Positions 26,797 through 34,707 of a stretch of DNA of 64,000 nucleotides are shown in pieces. The stretch comes from Promethearchaeia archaeon (GTDB lineage Archaea; Asgardarchaeota; Lokiarchaeia; Sigyniarchaeales; SOKP01). Where the stretch lies: NCBI GenBank assembly GCA_029856045.1, contig JAHQWG010000035.1, positions 62,001 to 126,000 of the forward strand. The letters are read 5' to 3'. The number at the start of each line of letters is the position of its first letter. The first letter of the stretch is position 1. Below the pieces are notes generated by a model. That model had not been told where the DNA came from. It made no database searches and was given only the letters and a program-made list of their open reading frames with translations. Position numbers and translations under genes: made by a program.

Positions 26797-29700
26797 GTAA
26801 AACACCAACAGAAATCACAACAAGTTTGAGTCCTTCAGAGAAAGAGGATTTAAATAGATTTGGAGCCGTTGCTGACATTAACATTTGGAATGAACGACCT
26901 GCATTCAAAGACGTGAATAAATTTTGTATTTATTTAAAAAGTGGTTTTATCATTGGTATATTTTTAATATTTACTTTATTGTTATATTATTGTAGTGGGG
27001 CGTTGATACCTTCGTTCTTATTCCCGAGTTTGATAATTTTCTTTTTTGTGTTAATATTTTTCCAAGATATTTTTTATTATTTTCCTAAATTCAGATATTC
27101 TGGAATTAAAAGAATCGAATTATTTAAGAATTGTTCATTTAGGATTAAAGATAAGAATTCTGATACTTTATTTATTTTCAATAGAAAAGAGAATTTAGTT
27201 ACTGGTATAAAGTTATTTAAAATAGACATATTACCTGAAACGATTGAAGGTAACGTTTATCGATTCTTAAGTTCTCTCGATCGAACTGGAATTCCTTATG
27301 TTTATCAAATAATTCAGACTTCAAATATTCAGTTAATAAAGAGATCTTCAGATTTTTCTGATAAAAAAGAAAAAATGAGAGTTAGGAACACTCTACAAAA
27401 TTCACAGACATCTTTTAATATTAGTTTATTCTTGGCAACTTCTTATTGTAATATGAATAAAATAATTTCTGTTGCATTGGATGAAATACAAAATTCTTTA
27501 AATCGTTATGGTAAAGGTATCATTTCCTCCTTTATTGCCTGTTTTCCTCATCATCATTTAACAGAACTAAAAGGTTTGGAATTAATAAATGGGTTATATA
27601 CTTTATTTTTTAAGACAGAAGTAGAACCAAGAAAAGATAATGAAAAATCATTTAAAAATAGAAATTGGAGATCCACAATAATCAGAATTGTTTATCTATT
27701 TATTTTTATTAGTTTTGAGGCATTCTTATTATTTTCTGTAGGCATTAGTGTTGATTTTAATATATTGGTTAATCTAATTGTTTTGATTGGAATTCTTTTC
27801 ATCTATTGGAGAGAAATATTTAGCTCTTTGACAGATAAATTCATCTTTAGGGATTTTCTTAGATTAAATCTTTTTAACGATTATAAATTTTTTATGAGAG
27901 CTGGTATTCCGGATTCTGTTTTTGTTTGGAATGAAGAATTGAAATTATTGATTGGAATTAAGTTATTTGCAGTTAGAAATATTATGACCCGTGGTTATTG
28001 TAATCCCGATAAGTTTATTAGAGCAATCTCGCCTTTTAAATTGTCATATTCTTATACAACGATCCAGGCTGCTCTTTCTCAATTTGATTTGGAAAAAGAT
28101 TATATGAAATACCTGAAAAGTAAAATCATTTACAGCATGCAGAAATATTATAATAATGAGGAGAAACTTTTAAAATGGCTTTCTATGAGAGCCGGTATTT
28201 GGCGATTTATGTTTCTTATTTCTATAAATTCCTACAAATTTACATCCTATATTTCAACTGAAATTATTGATAATTTAGAGTTGGAATTACAGGAGAGATT
28301 TGAAACCATTCACCTTGCGTTTCAGGAGACATATAGTGATTATGTGCCATTAGTATTAAGAAATCGACGATTAATTTTAGGAATTAAGGTAATTCTTTTA
28401 AAAAACAAGTTTATCCGTCGTGGAGGCACATATATACCCTATTCTCTTATTCAAGGTAAAATTTTAAAAGAAGTTAACAAAATAATGAATGAATTAAAGA
28501 AGGGAATTAAAACTCAAGTGGCTGTGGAGTTTAATACACCCTTAAGCTTAAAAAATGAAATTTTAATTGGTAATACAATAAATACTGAATTTTTTAGGGA
28601 GGAAATACCTTTTGGTTTATTATTTAATCAGATTAATAATTTAATCATTAGTGGTGGAACACACAGGCAAAGAGAAGATATTTGTATGAAAATAATAACG
28701 GAATTGGTTAAAAACAAAATCCCTTCAATAATATTTGATTTTAATGGAAAATATAGTAGGCTTATTGAAATTTTCTCTAAGACACAATTTTATCGTGATT
28801 TCTATTATTTTAAACTGGGTCAAAGTTTTAATATCGAGTTATTGAATTCGGGAATAAAAAATGATCCCAAGAATTTAGAATATTTGGATTATATCTGTGA
28901 AGCGATTGGATGTATAAAAAAATTAAATGACAAAGAAATACAAACGATTAGGGATTTGATATCAAAAGTCCCAATGGATTCTAAATCTATAACTATGGAT
29001 ATGGAAATGGAAGATAAGTGGAAAAAAAATAAAAATTATAATGAAAAATATATTGCTTCAGTATTTAATGATTATACTCAACAAACTAGAAATACAATCA
29101 GTGCAATAGGCATTGTGGAGGAAAATATTAATTCAAATGATTTTCTAAAAGATGATAAAACTGTAATTATTGATTTAAGCATTTTAAGCCCCCCGCTTAA
29201 TATATTTGCAATGTTTGTGTTGATTTCGAGAATAATTCATTATACCCAAGAAGGTAAAGATTATATTCCTAAGTTGTTAGTAATGCCTAACGTCGAATAT
29301 TTTTTCGATAAATTTTATCTTGATAAATTTATTAAGCCTTATACAATTGATAGATTCCTTAATCCATTGAAAGAAAAAGGATTTGGATTTATGTTTTTAG
29401 TCAATGAAGTAAATAAATTACATCCAACATTTTTTGATTATATTCAAAATTTTATGGCTCTAAAAACGGTGCAACCGGCAGATTTAATGGTTTTAAAAAA
29501 TCTTCTTAACTTGCAAGAAATTCAAGGTCAAGGATATTATACAAAATCACGAAAAAATACATATCATATAGATTTTTTGAAACAATTAAGGAATAATAAT
29601 GCCATAGTCTTAAGAGATGATATTGACCAACCCTTTCCCGTTAAAATCGATATTGATTCTCTTGCAGCGATACCTATTCCAAAATATTTGGAATTAAGCG

Positions 29701-30650
29701 AATATATGAAAGAATTTGGGTATAATTTTCAAAAAACCGAAGAGCAAATCTTGAATTCAATTGAAAAAACAATATTTGAAAAAGATTTTCAACAATATCT
29801 CTTTCTTTTAGACGATATTATTAATTTTCTTAGAGCCTTAAATCGAATAGACACAATTGGTAATATTTATGAGTTTAAAATCAAAGAACAACTTTTTAAG
29901 TTTATACATAAAAAATTAGTAGCTAAAGACTACAAGAGAAAACAAATTAGTAAAATTAGAGATGATTTGTTCAATGTATTAATTTCCCATCAATATTTGG
30001 TTGAAAATCACCCAAGAGAAGCTGGAGGCTCTCAATCGATGAGAACATCATATTCTGTAGGACATCAATTTGTGAAAGCATTGGATGATCATTATGATTC
30101 AAAAAAAAAAATCAATGATCAGGTTGATTTACAGCTTATCGAGAAGAGAAAGATTAATGTAAATGAAATTATCCCTAAAAAGGAAGAGATTTTCGAATAT
30201 TTCGTTCCACCAGATAGTGATCAGAATAAGCAACAAGTGATAATAAAAACCAAAAAAAAGATTAGTAATTCAAAAAATATATTGGCAAGTCTTATAGGAG
30301 CACTTTTAGTCAATGGAACTATAAGGGCTGGTAAAGAATTAAGAAGAAATCAATACAAAGATACAATCTTAAAAGTGAGAGATGTTTTATCTAAATTTTT
30401 ATATAAATTATATGATTTTAAATTTGATGAAAAAAGCAATGCAAAAATCCACAGTGATGTACTATTAGAAGCGGTAGATTTTATTGCTGAATCTAATATC
30501 ATTCCTTTCAATAGGCAAGAATTATATGATATTCTCAAAATGATTAATATTATTAAAATTAAAAGTGGAGAGTTAGAAAATACTGCAAAAAATCATTATG
30601 AAATGCTTTATGATTTTACACAAAAAATTTTGATAGGGGTCATGGATTAG
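26793..30650 (+). CDS. Operon gene 4: 1285-residue membrane protein with degenerate HerA/VirB4-like ATPase domain
   Basis: The N-terminal half is an internal duplication. A membrane-helix pair (~50-95) and a domain with LFIFNRKENLVTGIKLFKID (126-145) are followed by a second pair (~296-340) and VFVWNEELKLLIGIKLFAVR (376-395). The ~600-960 region follows the HerA/FtsK/VirB4 order: a strand leading to the P-loop place (LIISGGTHRQRED, ~618), then IPSIIFDFNGKYSRL, a position for Walker B (LLVMPNVEYFFDKF, ~828), then GFGFMFLVNEVNKLHP. The P-loop lacks GKS/T and the Walker B place lacks the Asp-Glu pair, so nucleotide hydrolysis is unlikely. The C-terminal ~300 residues are helical. TAG stop. No known family name can be given. 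Confidence 0.7.
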   Translation: MSKTPTEITTSLSPSEKEDLNRFGAVADINIWNERPAFKDVNKFCIYLKSGFIIGIFLIFTLLLYYCSGALIPSFLFPSLIIFFFVLIFFQDIFYYFPKFRYSGIKRIELFKNCSFRIKDKNSDTLFIFNRKENLVTGIKLFKIDILPETIEGNVYRFLSSLDRTGIPYVYQIIQTSNIQLIKRSSDFSDKKEKMRVRNTLQNSQTSFNISLFLATSYCNMNKIISVALDEIQNSLNRYGKGIISSFIACFPHHHLTELKGLELINGLYTLFFKTEVEPRKDNEKSFKNRNWRSTIIRIVYLFIFISFEAFLLFSVGISVDFNILVNLIVLIGILFIYWREIFSSLTDKFIFRDFLRLNLFNDYKFFMRAGIPDSVFVWNEELKLLIGIKLFAVRNIMTRGYCNPDKFIRAISPFKLSYSYTTIQAALSQFDLEKDYMKYLKSKIIYSMQKYYNNEEKLLKWLSMRAGIWRFMFLISINSYKFTSYISTEIIDNLELELQERFETIHLAFQETYSDYVPLVLRNRRLILGIKVILLKNKFIRRGGTYIPYSLIQGKILKEVNKIMNELKKGIKTQVAVEFNTPLSLKNEILIGNTINTEFFREEIPFGLLFNQINNLIISGGTHRQREDICMKIITELVKNKIPSIIFDFNGKYSRLIEIFSKTQFYRDFYYFKLGQSFNIELLNSGIKNDPKNLEYLDYICEAIGCIKKLNDKEIQTIRDLISKVPMDSKSITMDMEMEDKWKKNKNYNEKYIASVFNDYTQQTRNTISAIGIVEENINSNDFLKDDKTVIIDLSILSPPLNIFAMFVLISRIIHYTQEGKDYIPKLLVMPNVEYFFDKFYLDKFIKPYTIDRFLNPLKEKGFGFMFLVNEVNKLHPTFFDYIQNFMALKTVQPADLMVLKNLLNLQEIQGQGYYTKSRKNTYHIDFLKQLRNNNAIVLRDDIDQPFPVKIDIDSLAAIPIPKYLELSEYMKEFGYNFQKTEEQILNSIEKTIFEKDFQQYLFLLDDIINFLRALNRIDTIGNIYEFKIKEQLFKFIHKKLVAKDYKRKQISKIRDDLFNVLISHQYLVENHPREAGGSQSMRTSYSVGHQFVKALDDHYDSKKKINDQVDLQLIEKRKINVNEIIPKKEEIFEYFVPPDSDQNKQQVIIKTKKKISNSKNILASLIGALLVNGTIRAGKELRRNQYKDTILKVRDVLSKFLYKLYDFKFDEKSNAKIHSDVLLEAVDFIAESNIIPFNRQELYDILKMINIIKIKSGELENTAKNHYEMLYDFTQKILIGVMD

Positions 30651-30744
30651 ATGATCTAATTTTACTACTACTCATAAACGTCAATTAAGGCTACAGAGTC
30701 TAAAAAAAAAGAGATTAATTGAATTTTTATTTTTAAGATTTTTC

Positions 30745-31059
30745 TTATTCTTTTATTTTTTTACCAAGTTTCATTAAAATTGGAAGCAATTTAATCAATT
30801 CCATAGCAGGCGTAGTTTTTATGAATTTAAAAACACCTGGTTTGGCGATTCTCCATACTGCTGTGCCTTGTGCCATTTGTTCTTCGGTATCCGCTTCTGT
30901 TATTGATATGCCCTAAAAATCAGAGGTGCTGATATACCTAGCAATTGTCTTTGTGCCTTCAACTGGATAGAGTTTCTTGTTAAGGATTGTTTGTGCCATC
31001 TCCGATAATTCTGATGGGTCAAAATCTGTATTTAACTCCCAATACGAAATAAATATCAT
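30745..31059 (-). pseudogene. DUF3303-like small protein interrupted by an in-frame TAG
   Basis: A 105-codon reading frame with ATG at 31059 and a strong ribosome site GGTGGT (31068-31073) eight bases upstream. It is coherent along its whole length except for a TAG at codon 49 (30913-30915). Before the TAG it reads MIFISYWELNTDF ... ARYISTSDF; after it GISITEADTEEQMAQGTAVW and a basic C terminus. It resembles small DUF3303-type proteins of archaea, where an aromatic residue would sit at the interrupted place (TGG to TAG needs one change). It is either a freshly inactivated gene or a read-through gene. A 19-base palindrome lies in its promoter region. Confidence 0.65.
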
Positions 31060-31102
31060 TCTTTTTTACCACCTTTTGTATTTTAATTGGATTCAATAAA
31101 GG

Positions 31103-31121
31103 TATAGTTTTCAAAACTATA
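31103..31121. promoter_or_regulatory. Perfect 19-base palindrome TATAGTTTTCAAAACTATA
   Basis: Nine-base arms around a central C. It is centred about 53 bases upstream of the ATG at 31059, where the TATA box or operator of that reverse gene would lie. A dimeric repressor site overlapping the promoter is the natural reading, but no binding protein can be named. Confidence 0.45.
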
Positions 31122-31340
31122 TACCATTTTTTCCTTCTATTTTTGATTATTTATAAATTGCCATTATAAATTATTAATTATTTTAGGAGTATTATCAGTT
31201 ATGGGATGATCTAATTACATTTTAAAAAATTGAGATAAAACCATTAAGTATATTATTATAAATACAAGAAAAGAGTAATTATTGAAAAGAAAATTTCATA
31301 ATAAAAAATCTAAAAAAAAATTTTATTAAAGTGAGAAGTA

Positions 31341-31775
31341 ATGAGAATTAAAAAAAAACAGATGAATAATTATTTCTTAATTACGTTTGGATTAAATCTT
31401 GCCACTATGGTGATGGGAATTCTCTATTTCGTGATTGGACCTGATTTAATATTTGGATTTTTATTTGGTATTATTTTGGTCATCTCATGGCTTCTTGACA
31501 TCGGTTTAGTTTTATTAGATGATTTCAAACTCGCAAAAAACAATGCAACTGGAAAAATTCTTAATCGACTTGGTTATTGTTTTGTTTTTTTCCAGATATT
31601 TGGGGTGTTTTGCATGGTAGGTGGATTATTCCTTTTGAATGCAGATTGGACATCGGCTTTAGTTCACTATTCATTGATATTTATTAGCTTTTTTGGCTTT
31701 TTTCTTTTTGGTAGCATCTTGGCTTACTTGAATATAAAAAAATTAGATATTCCGGAGGCATGGAACTTTGAATAA
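31341..31775 (+). CDS. Four-helix membrane protein preceding the esterase
   Basis: 144 residues with four membrane helices (about 10-30, 36-58, 74-97 and 108-130). Both halves have the same up-down layout. No catalytic motif or family recognised. ATG with GTGAGAAG a few bases upstream. The stop overlaps the start of the next gene (TTG at 31768), so the two are translated together, which suggests the small membrane protein supports or localises the esterase. The 281-base spacer upstream carries the palindrome and AT-rich promoter sequence only. Confidence 0.68.
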   Translation: MRIKKKQMNNYFLITFGLNLATMVMGILYFVIGPDLIFGFLFGIILVISWLLDIGLVLLDDFKLAKNNATGKILNRLGYCFVFFQIFGVFCMVGGLFLLNADWTSALVHYSLIFISFFGFFLFGSILAYLNIKKLDIPEAWNFE

Positions 31776-33039
31776 ACTCAAGATTTTCAAGCTGTTATTG
31801 GTAATTTTCTGCATCATAATCTTAGTTTGGGGTTGCTTGTGGATATATTTATTATTTGTCGGAGGTAGACAATTACGGGGTGTTATGATATTATTAGAGG
31901 AATTTGTCGCGCAAAGTGCGACTTTGATGGTTGGTCTTTGCGTTTCAGCCACAATTTTATTGTTGAAACTCTTTTCTTCTAAAAGAATTCGTCATCCAAA
32001 ACAATATTATGCTCTCGCTATTATTGGTTTTACAATTGCTGGATTGAATTCTATGTCCTTACTAGCCACCCCATTCACAATATTGCACGCCAATGTTGAA
32101 TTCGATGAAGTTTTTGGGCCTAATTGGGAAAACTCCATCCCTAAAGATGTTAAACAACATTTCCTCCAAACTCCTTATATTCTTCCTACGCATATTCTAA
32201 CAATTCCCGAAAAACCAATTCTTGTAGAAAAAGATGTTTTATTTTATGAAGGAGAAAATATCACGCTATATTTTGATGTATATATACCTGCCCGGCCATC
32301 ATCGGAATTGCCTGGTAATGGAAGTATTATTATTAATCTTCACCCAGGCGCTTGGTGTTCTGGAGGAAAAGGCACATGGAATATGATTTCAACTAGTAAA
32401 TACTTGGCAGGTCAGGGTTATGTTGTATTCGATATTGAATACGGATTGATAGAATGGTTCCATTATTATGCTGCAGCTCCAGATACTCCTGTGCATGTAA
32501 TGGGTAATTTTACCATAGAGGATCAAATCAGACATATAGGAATTTTCACAAAGAGACTTGAAAATGAATTTGCAGCGACTTACGGGGCCAATTTGGATTC
32601 CGTTTATTTTATGGGTAGATCTGCTGGAGCACACCTTGCAGGTGTATCGGGATTGGGATATAATGAAGAATTCCATAATGGTACTTTTAGTTCGAAAATG
32701 AAAGTGAAAGGGATTATACCATTATATACCCCTTCAGCAGCTCCTGATGCATTTTTGAAAGAAGACCAAGAAACAAATCCCGAATTATTTGATGCTTATG
32801 CATTTGAAAAACTCTCTGACCCACAAGATCCACCTGCACTTTTCTTTCAAGGAACTAGTGATGGTCAAGTATCGAGCACAAGTGTTGAAACTTTAGAATC
32901 AGAGATGGAATTGAAAGGGGTTCAATGCTGTCTTTTAATATTCCCATTCGCAGGCCATGCTAATGATTTCGTTTTAAGTACGAACATTGGTCAAGTATGG
33001 GTTTATTATTTAGAACGTTTTCTATATTTAACACAATAA
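31768..33039 (+). CDS. Membrane-anchored alpha/beta-hydrolase (esterase)
   Basis: 423 residues. Three hydrophobic segments at the N terminus (about 9-31, 47-67 and 78-100) anchor an alpha/beta-hydrolase domain starting near residue 150. The oxyanion-hole motif is HPGAWCSGGKG (the HGGxW type of esterases and lipases). The nucleophile elbow is GRSAGAHLAG, the acid is likely in GTSDGQV and the His in FAGHANDF. This places it near the BD-FAE/HSL-like esterases. Substrate unknown; the active domain is likely outside the cytoplasm or at the membrane surface. TTG start supported by GGAGG (31754-31758) nine bases upstream. Confidence 0.85.
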   Translation: MNKLKIFKLLLVIFCIIILVWGCLWIYLLFVGGRQLRGVMILLEEFVAQSATLMVGLCVSATILLLKLFSSKRIRHPKQYYALAIIGFTIAGLNSMSLLATPFTILHANVEFDEVFGPNWENSIPKDVKQHFLQTPYILPTHILTIPEKPILVEKDVLFYEGENITLYFDVYIPARPSSELPGNGSIIINLHPGAWCSGGKGTWNMISTSKYLAGQGYVVFDIEYGLIEWFHYYAAAPDTPVHVMGNFTIEDQIRHIGIFTKRLENEFAATYGANLDSVYFMGRSAGAHLAGVSGLGYNEEFHNGTFSSKMKVKGIIPLYTPSAAPDAFLKEDQETNPELFDAYAFEKLSDPQDPPALFFQGTSDGQVSSTSVETLESEMELKGVQCCLLIFPFAGHANDFVLSTNIGQVWVYYLERFLYLTQ

Positions 33040-33237
33040 TTTACTTCGAGATATCTTATATCCACAATGATAAAGAATATGGATTTGAATCAATATAATT
33101 TAAATAACTTCCCTTTTTTTTAATTTCTATTTTTAATATAAATTCATTTTATTATCTGATTAATAACCTAGTTAAAATGGAGGATCTTTCAAAATATATT
33201 GTAAATAATAAATCATTAAGCCGGGAGTCTTTTTTTA

Positions 33238-33245
33238 TTTAAATA
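33238..33245 (+). promoter_or_regulatory. TATA element TTTAAATA upstream of the 33302 gene
   Basis: TTTTTTTATTTAAATAG context; 56 bases before the ATG, implying a leader of roughly 30 bases. Its presence argues that the short gene downstream is still transcribed. Confidence 0.55.
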
Positions 33246-33301
33246 GTTACTTTTGAAACTGATGATAACGCATCCCATAATTAAAAATTGATTTTATAAA
33301 A

Positions 33302-33694
33302 ATGGAAGCAGAATCGAGAGCAAACAGAAAATTTGGTTCCATAAACTTCTTTTTGGATGAAGATTTCATCAATACATTTAAGTGGAAGCAACCAAAATGG
33401 GATGAGTTTGAATATCAAATTTTTAAAAGGTATTATGCTCATTATATTGAAGAGGAAGATCGCCTTGAAGAATTTTGGGAAACCTTAAAAAGAGTGATTG
33501 AAGGCTGTTTTGGTATTCAAAAGGAACATTGTATGAATTTAGGAATACCATGGGATGAACAAGACGCTCAAAGATCAAGCCAATTAATGTTCCAAAAAAT
33601 GTGGCATTTTAAATTTCTAGAGCCTGGTAGATATATGCTAAAATTTTCTGAAACTCTTTTAAAATATTCTAACTCAGTTAAGAAATATAGATAA
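33302..33694 (+). CDS. Fragment resembling the N-terminal domain of class II (B12-dependent) ribonucleotide reductase
   Basis: 130 residues. The sequence follows the start of NrdJ proteins: FINTFKWKQPKWDEFEYQIF, then KRYYAHYIEEEDRLEEFWET (family: RTYARW...GR.E.W.ET), LKRVIEGCFGI and finally FLEPGRYM, where complete enzymes have PPGR.LW. Beyond that point the similarity stops and the gene ends. The thiyl-radical and cobalamin domains (~600 residues) are absent and I see no continuation nearby. It may be a decayed fragment, or a stand-alone domain kept for nucleotide binding; its own TATA box favours retention. The similarity is judged by eye. Confidence 0.55.
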   Translation: MEAESRANRKFGSINFFLDEDFINTFKWKQPKWDEFEYQIFKRYYAHYIEEEDRLEEFWETLKRVIEGCFGIQKEHCMNLGIPWDEQDAQRSSQLMFQKMWHFKFLEPGRYMLKFSETLLKYSNSVKKYR

Positions 33695-33733
33695 TAATTT
33701 TAAAAAAAAGTTTATTATTTCAGCGCAATTTGT

Positions 33734-33982
33734 TCAAGTAATTCCTGCACCAAATAATTTCTGAGATTCTAATAATTTATTTTCATACTGTTTTGATTTA
33801 ATCATAGCCCGAAACAATGAAATATCTAATTTTAATTCAAAAATTCCATTTTTACTTACAAAATCATCTAATTTATCTAATAACCAGTTTGATTCGATTA
33901 TTTGATTTTTACTAAGGTAAATGTGTACAATTTCTAACAAGTTTTTTATTCGTTTTATTTGACTTTTTTTGGCTTTCTTCAT
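33734..33982 (-). CDS. Small basic helical protein, unknown
   Basis: About 82 residues from ATG 33982 (a TTG at 33994 is possible). Basic N terminus (MKKAKKSQIKRIK) and two or three amphipathic helices (LLEIVHIYLSKNQI; LLDKLDDFVSKNG; LKLDISLFRAMIKSK) like one or two TPR-type hairpins. No family recognised. Convergent with the NrdJ-like fragment. A real gene is plausible but not certain. Confidence 0.45.
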   Translation of the reverse strand: MKKAKKSQIKRIKNLLEIVHIYLSKNQIIESNWLLDKLDDFVSKNGIFELKLDISLFRAMIKSKQYENKLLESQKLFGAGIT

Positions 33983-34093
33983 ATCTGTTCTCAAAATTAA
34001 ATAATTTAATTTATTTTATTATTTGCAAAATTATTGAGCGAAGATATATAAATAAAAAGGACATACATTAGCGTTCTTTAACAAATTTTTTTC

Positions 34094-34101
34094 TTTAAAT
34101 A
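34094..34101 (+). promoter_or_regulatory. TATA element TTTAAATA of the microprotein gene
   Basis: Located 21 bases before the ATG at 34123, matching the common promoter of the window. Confidence 0.5.
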
Positions 34102-34122
34102 TATTTATTTTAAACAGGAAGT

Positions 34123-34230
34123 ATGGCACAAATAACTTCGATAATATTAATATTAATTGCATCTTTGGGAATTGGATTTATATTTTTCTTCATCAAAAAT
34201 GTTATATCATTTTATATAAATTCAAATTAA
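34123..34230 (+). CDS. 35-residue single-pass membrane microprotein
   Basis: Short ORF of 36 codons beginning MAQITSIILILI and made almost entirely of one membrane helix with a small polar tail (SFYINSN). It is supported by a TATA box at the correct distance and by AGGAAG four to nine bases upstream of the ATG. The surrounding 330-base spacer holds no other gene. Comparable single-helix peptides act as small subunits of membrane complexes, but nothing in the sequence names a partner. Confidence 0.5.
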   Translation: MAQITSIILILIASLGIGFIFFFIKNVISFYINSN

Positions 34231-34325
34231 AACTCCTTGAATTTTTGCAGATAGTTTTTTTTCTTTATATAAATCATTTTTATTTTATTTTATTTTTATA
34301 GATAAGAGAGATCAAATATTTTATT

Positions 34326-34700
34326 ATGAAAGAAACAATAAGAAATGTTAAAAATATATCAGCAGATAAAATAAAAACTCAATTAAATACTTTAGATTTC
34401 ATCGTAGAATCCATAAGAGATATTATTTTTGACACTCAATATTTAGCAATATTAAAAAAGACCATTTTAAGATTAATTAATGGGCAAATTGAACAAAAGG
34501 ACTTAAAAAGATTGATAATTGAGCATGGAGTTAGTTCAGTAGAAGATATTAAAGATTTAATTAAATTATATACTGAAACAGAGATTAAAAGAGTTATTAA
34601 AAGCGTTGAAGCACAAAAAGATAAAATTAAAAAATATAATCAATTGCTTTCAAAAATTGCTCCTAGAGTAGAAAAAATTTATAATAAATTGAGTTTGTAA
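34326..34700 (+). CDS. Helical 124-residue protein upstream of the Hef helicase
   Basis: Nearly all helix with heptad-like spacing: KIKTQLNTLDFIVESIRDII, a middle segment DLKRLIIEHGVSSVEDIKDL, and a long C-terminal helix rich in Lys (KSVEAQKDKIKKYNQLLSKI). Probably a coiled-coil or helical bundle. ATG start. Only seven bases separate its stop from the GTG of the Hef-type helicase, so the two are in one transcript. A helicase accessory role is a reasonable inference. No family recognised. Confidence 0.65.
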   Translation: MKETIRNVKNISADKIKTQLNTLDFIVESIRDIIFDTQYLAILKKTILRLINGQIEQKDLKRLIIEHGVSSVEDIKDLIKLYTETEIKRVIKSVEAQKDKIKKYNQLLSKIAPRVEKIYNKLSL

Positions 34701-34707
34701 AGAGTGA

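Noticed and set aside
33177-33242. Short 21-codon ORF before the NrdJ-like gene
   Set aside because: Runs into the TATA box of the next gene, no ribosome site, and no coding-like features.
33255-33300. Box C-like TGATGA upstream of 33302 as a C/D guide RNA
   Set aside because: No matching D box (CTGA) within guide distance, and it lies in the leader of a protein gene.
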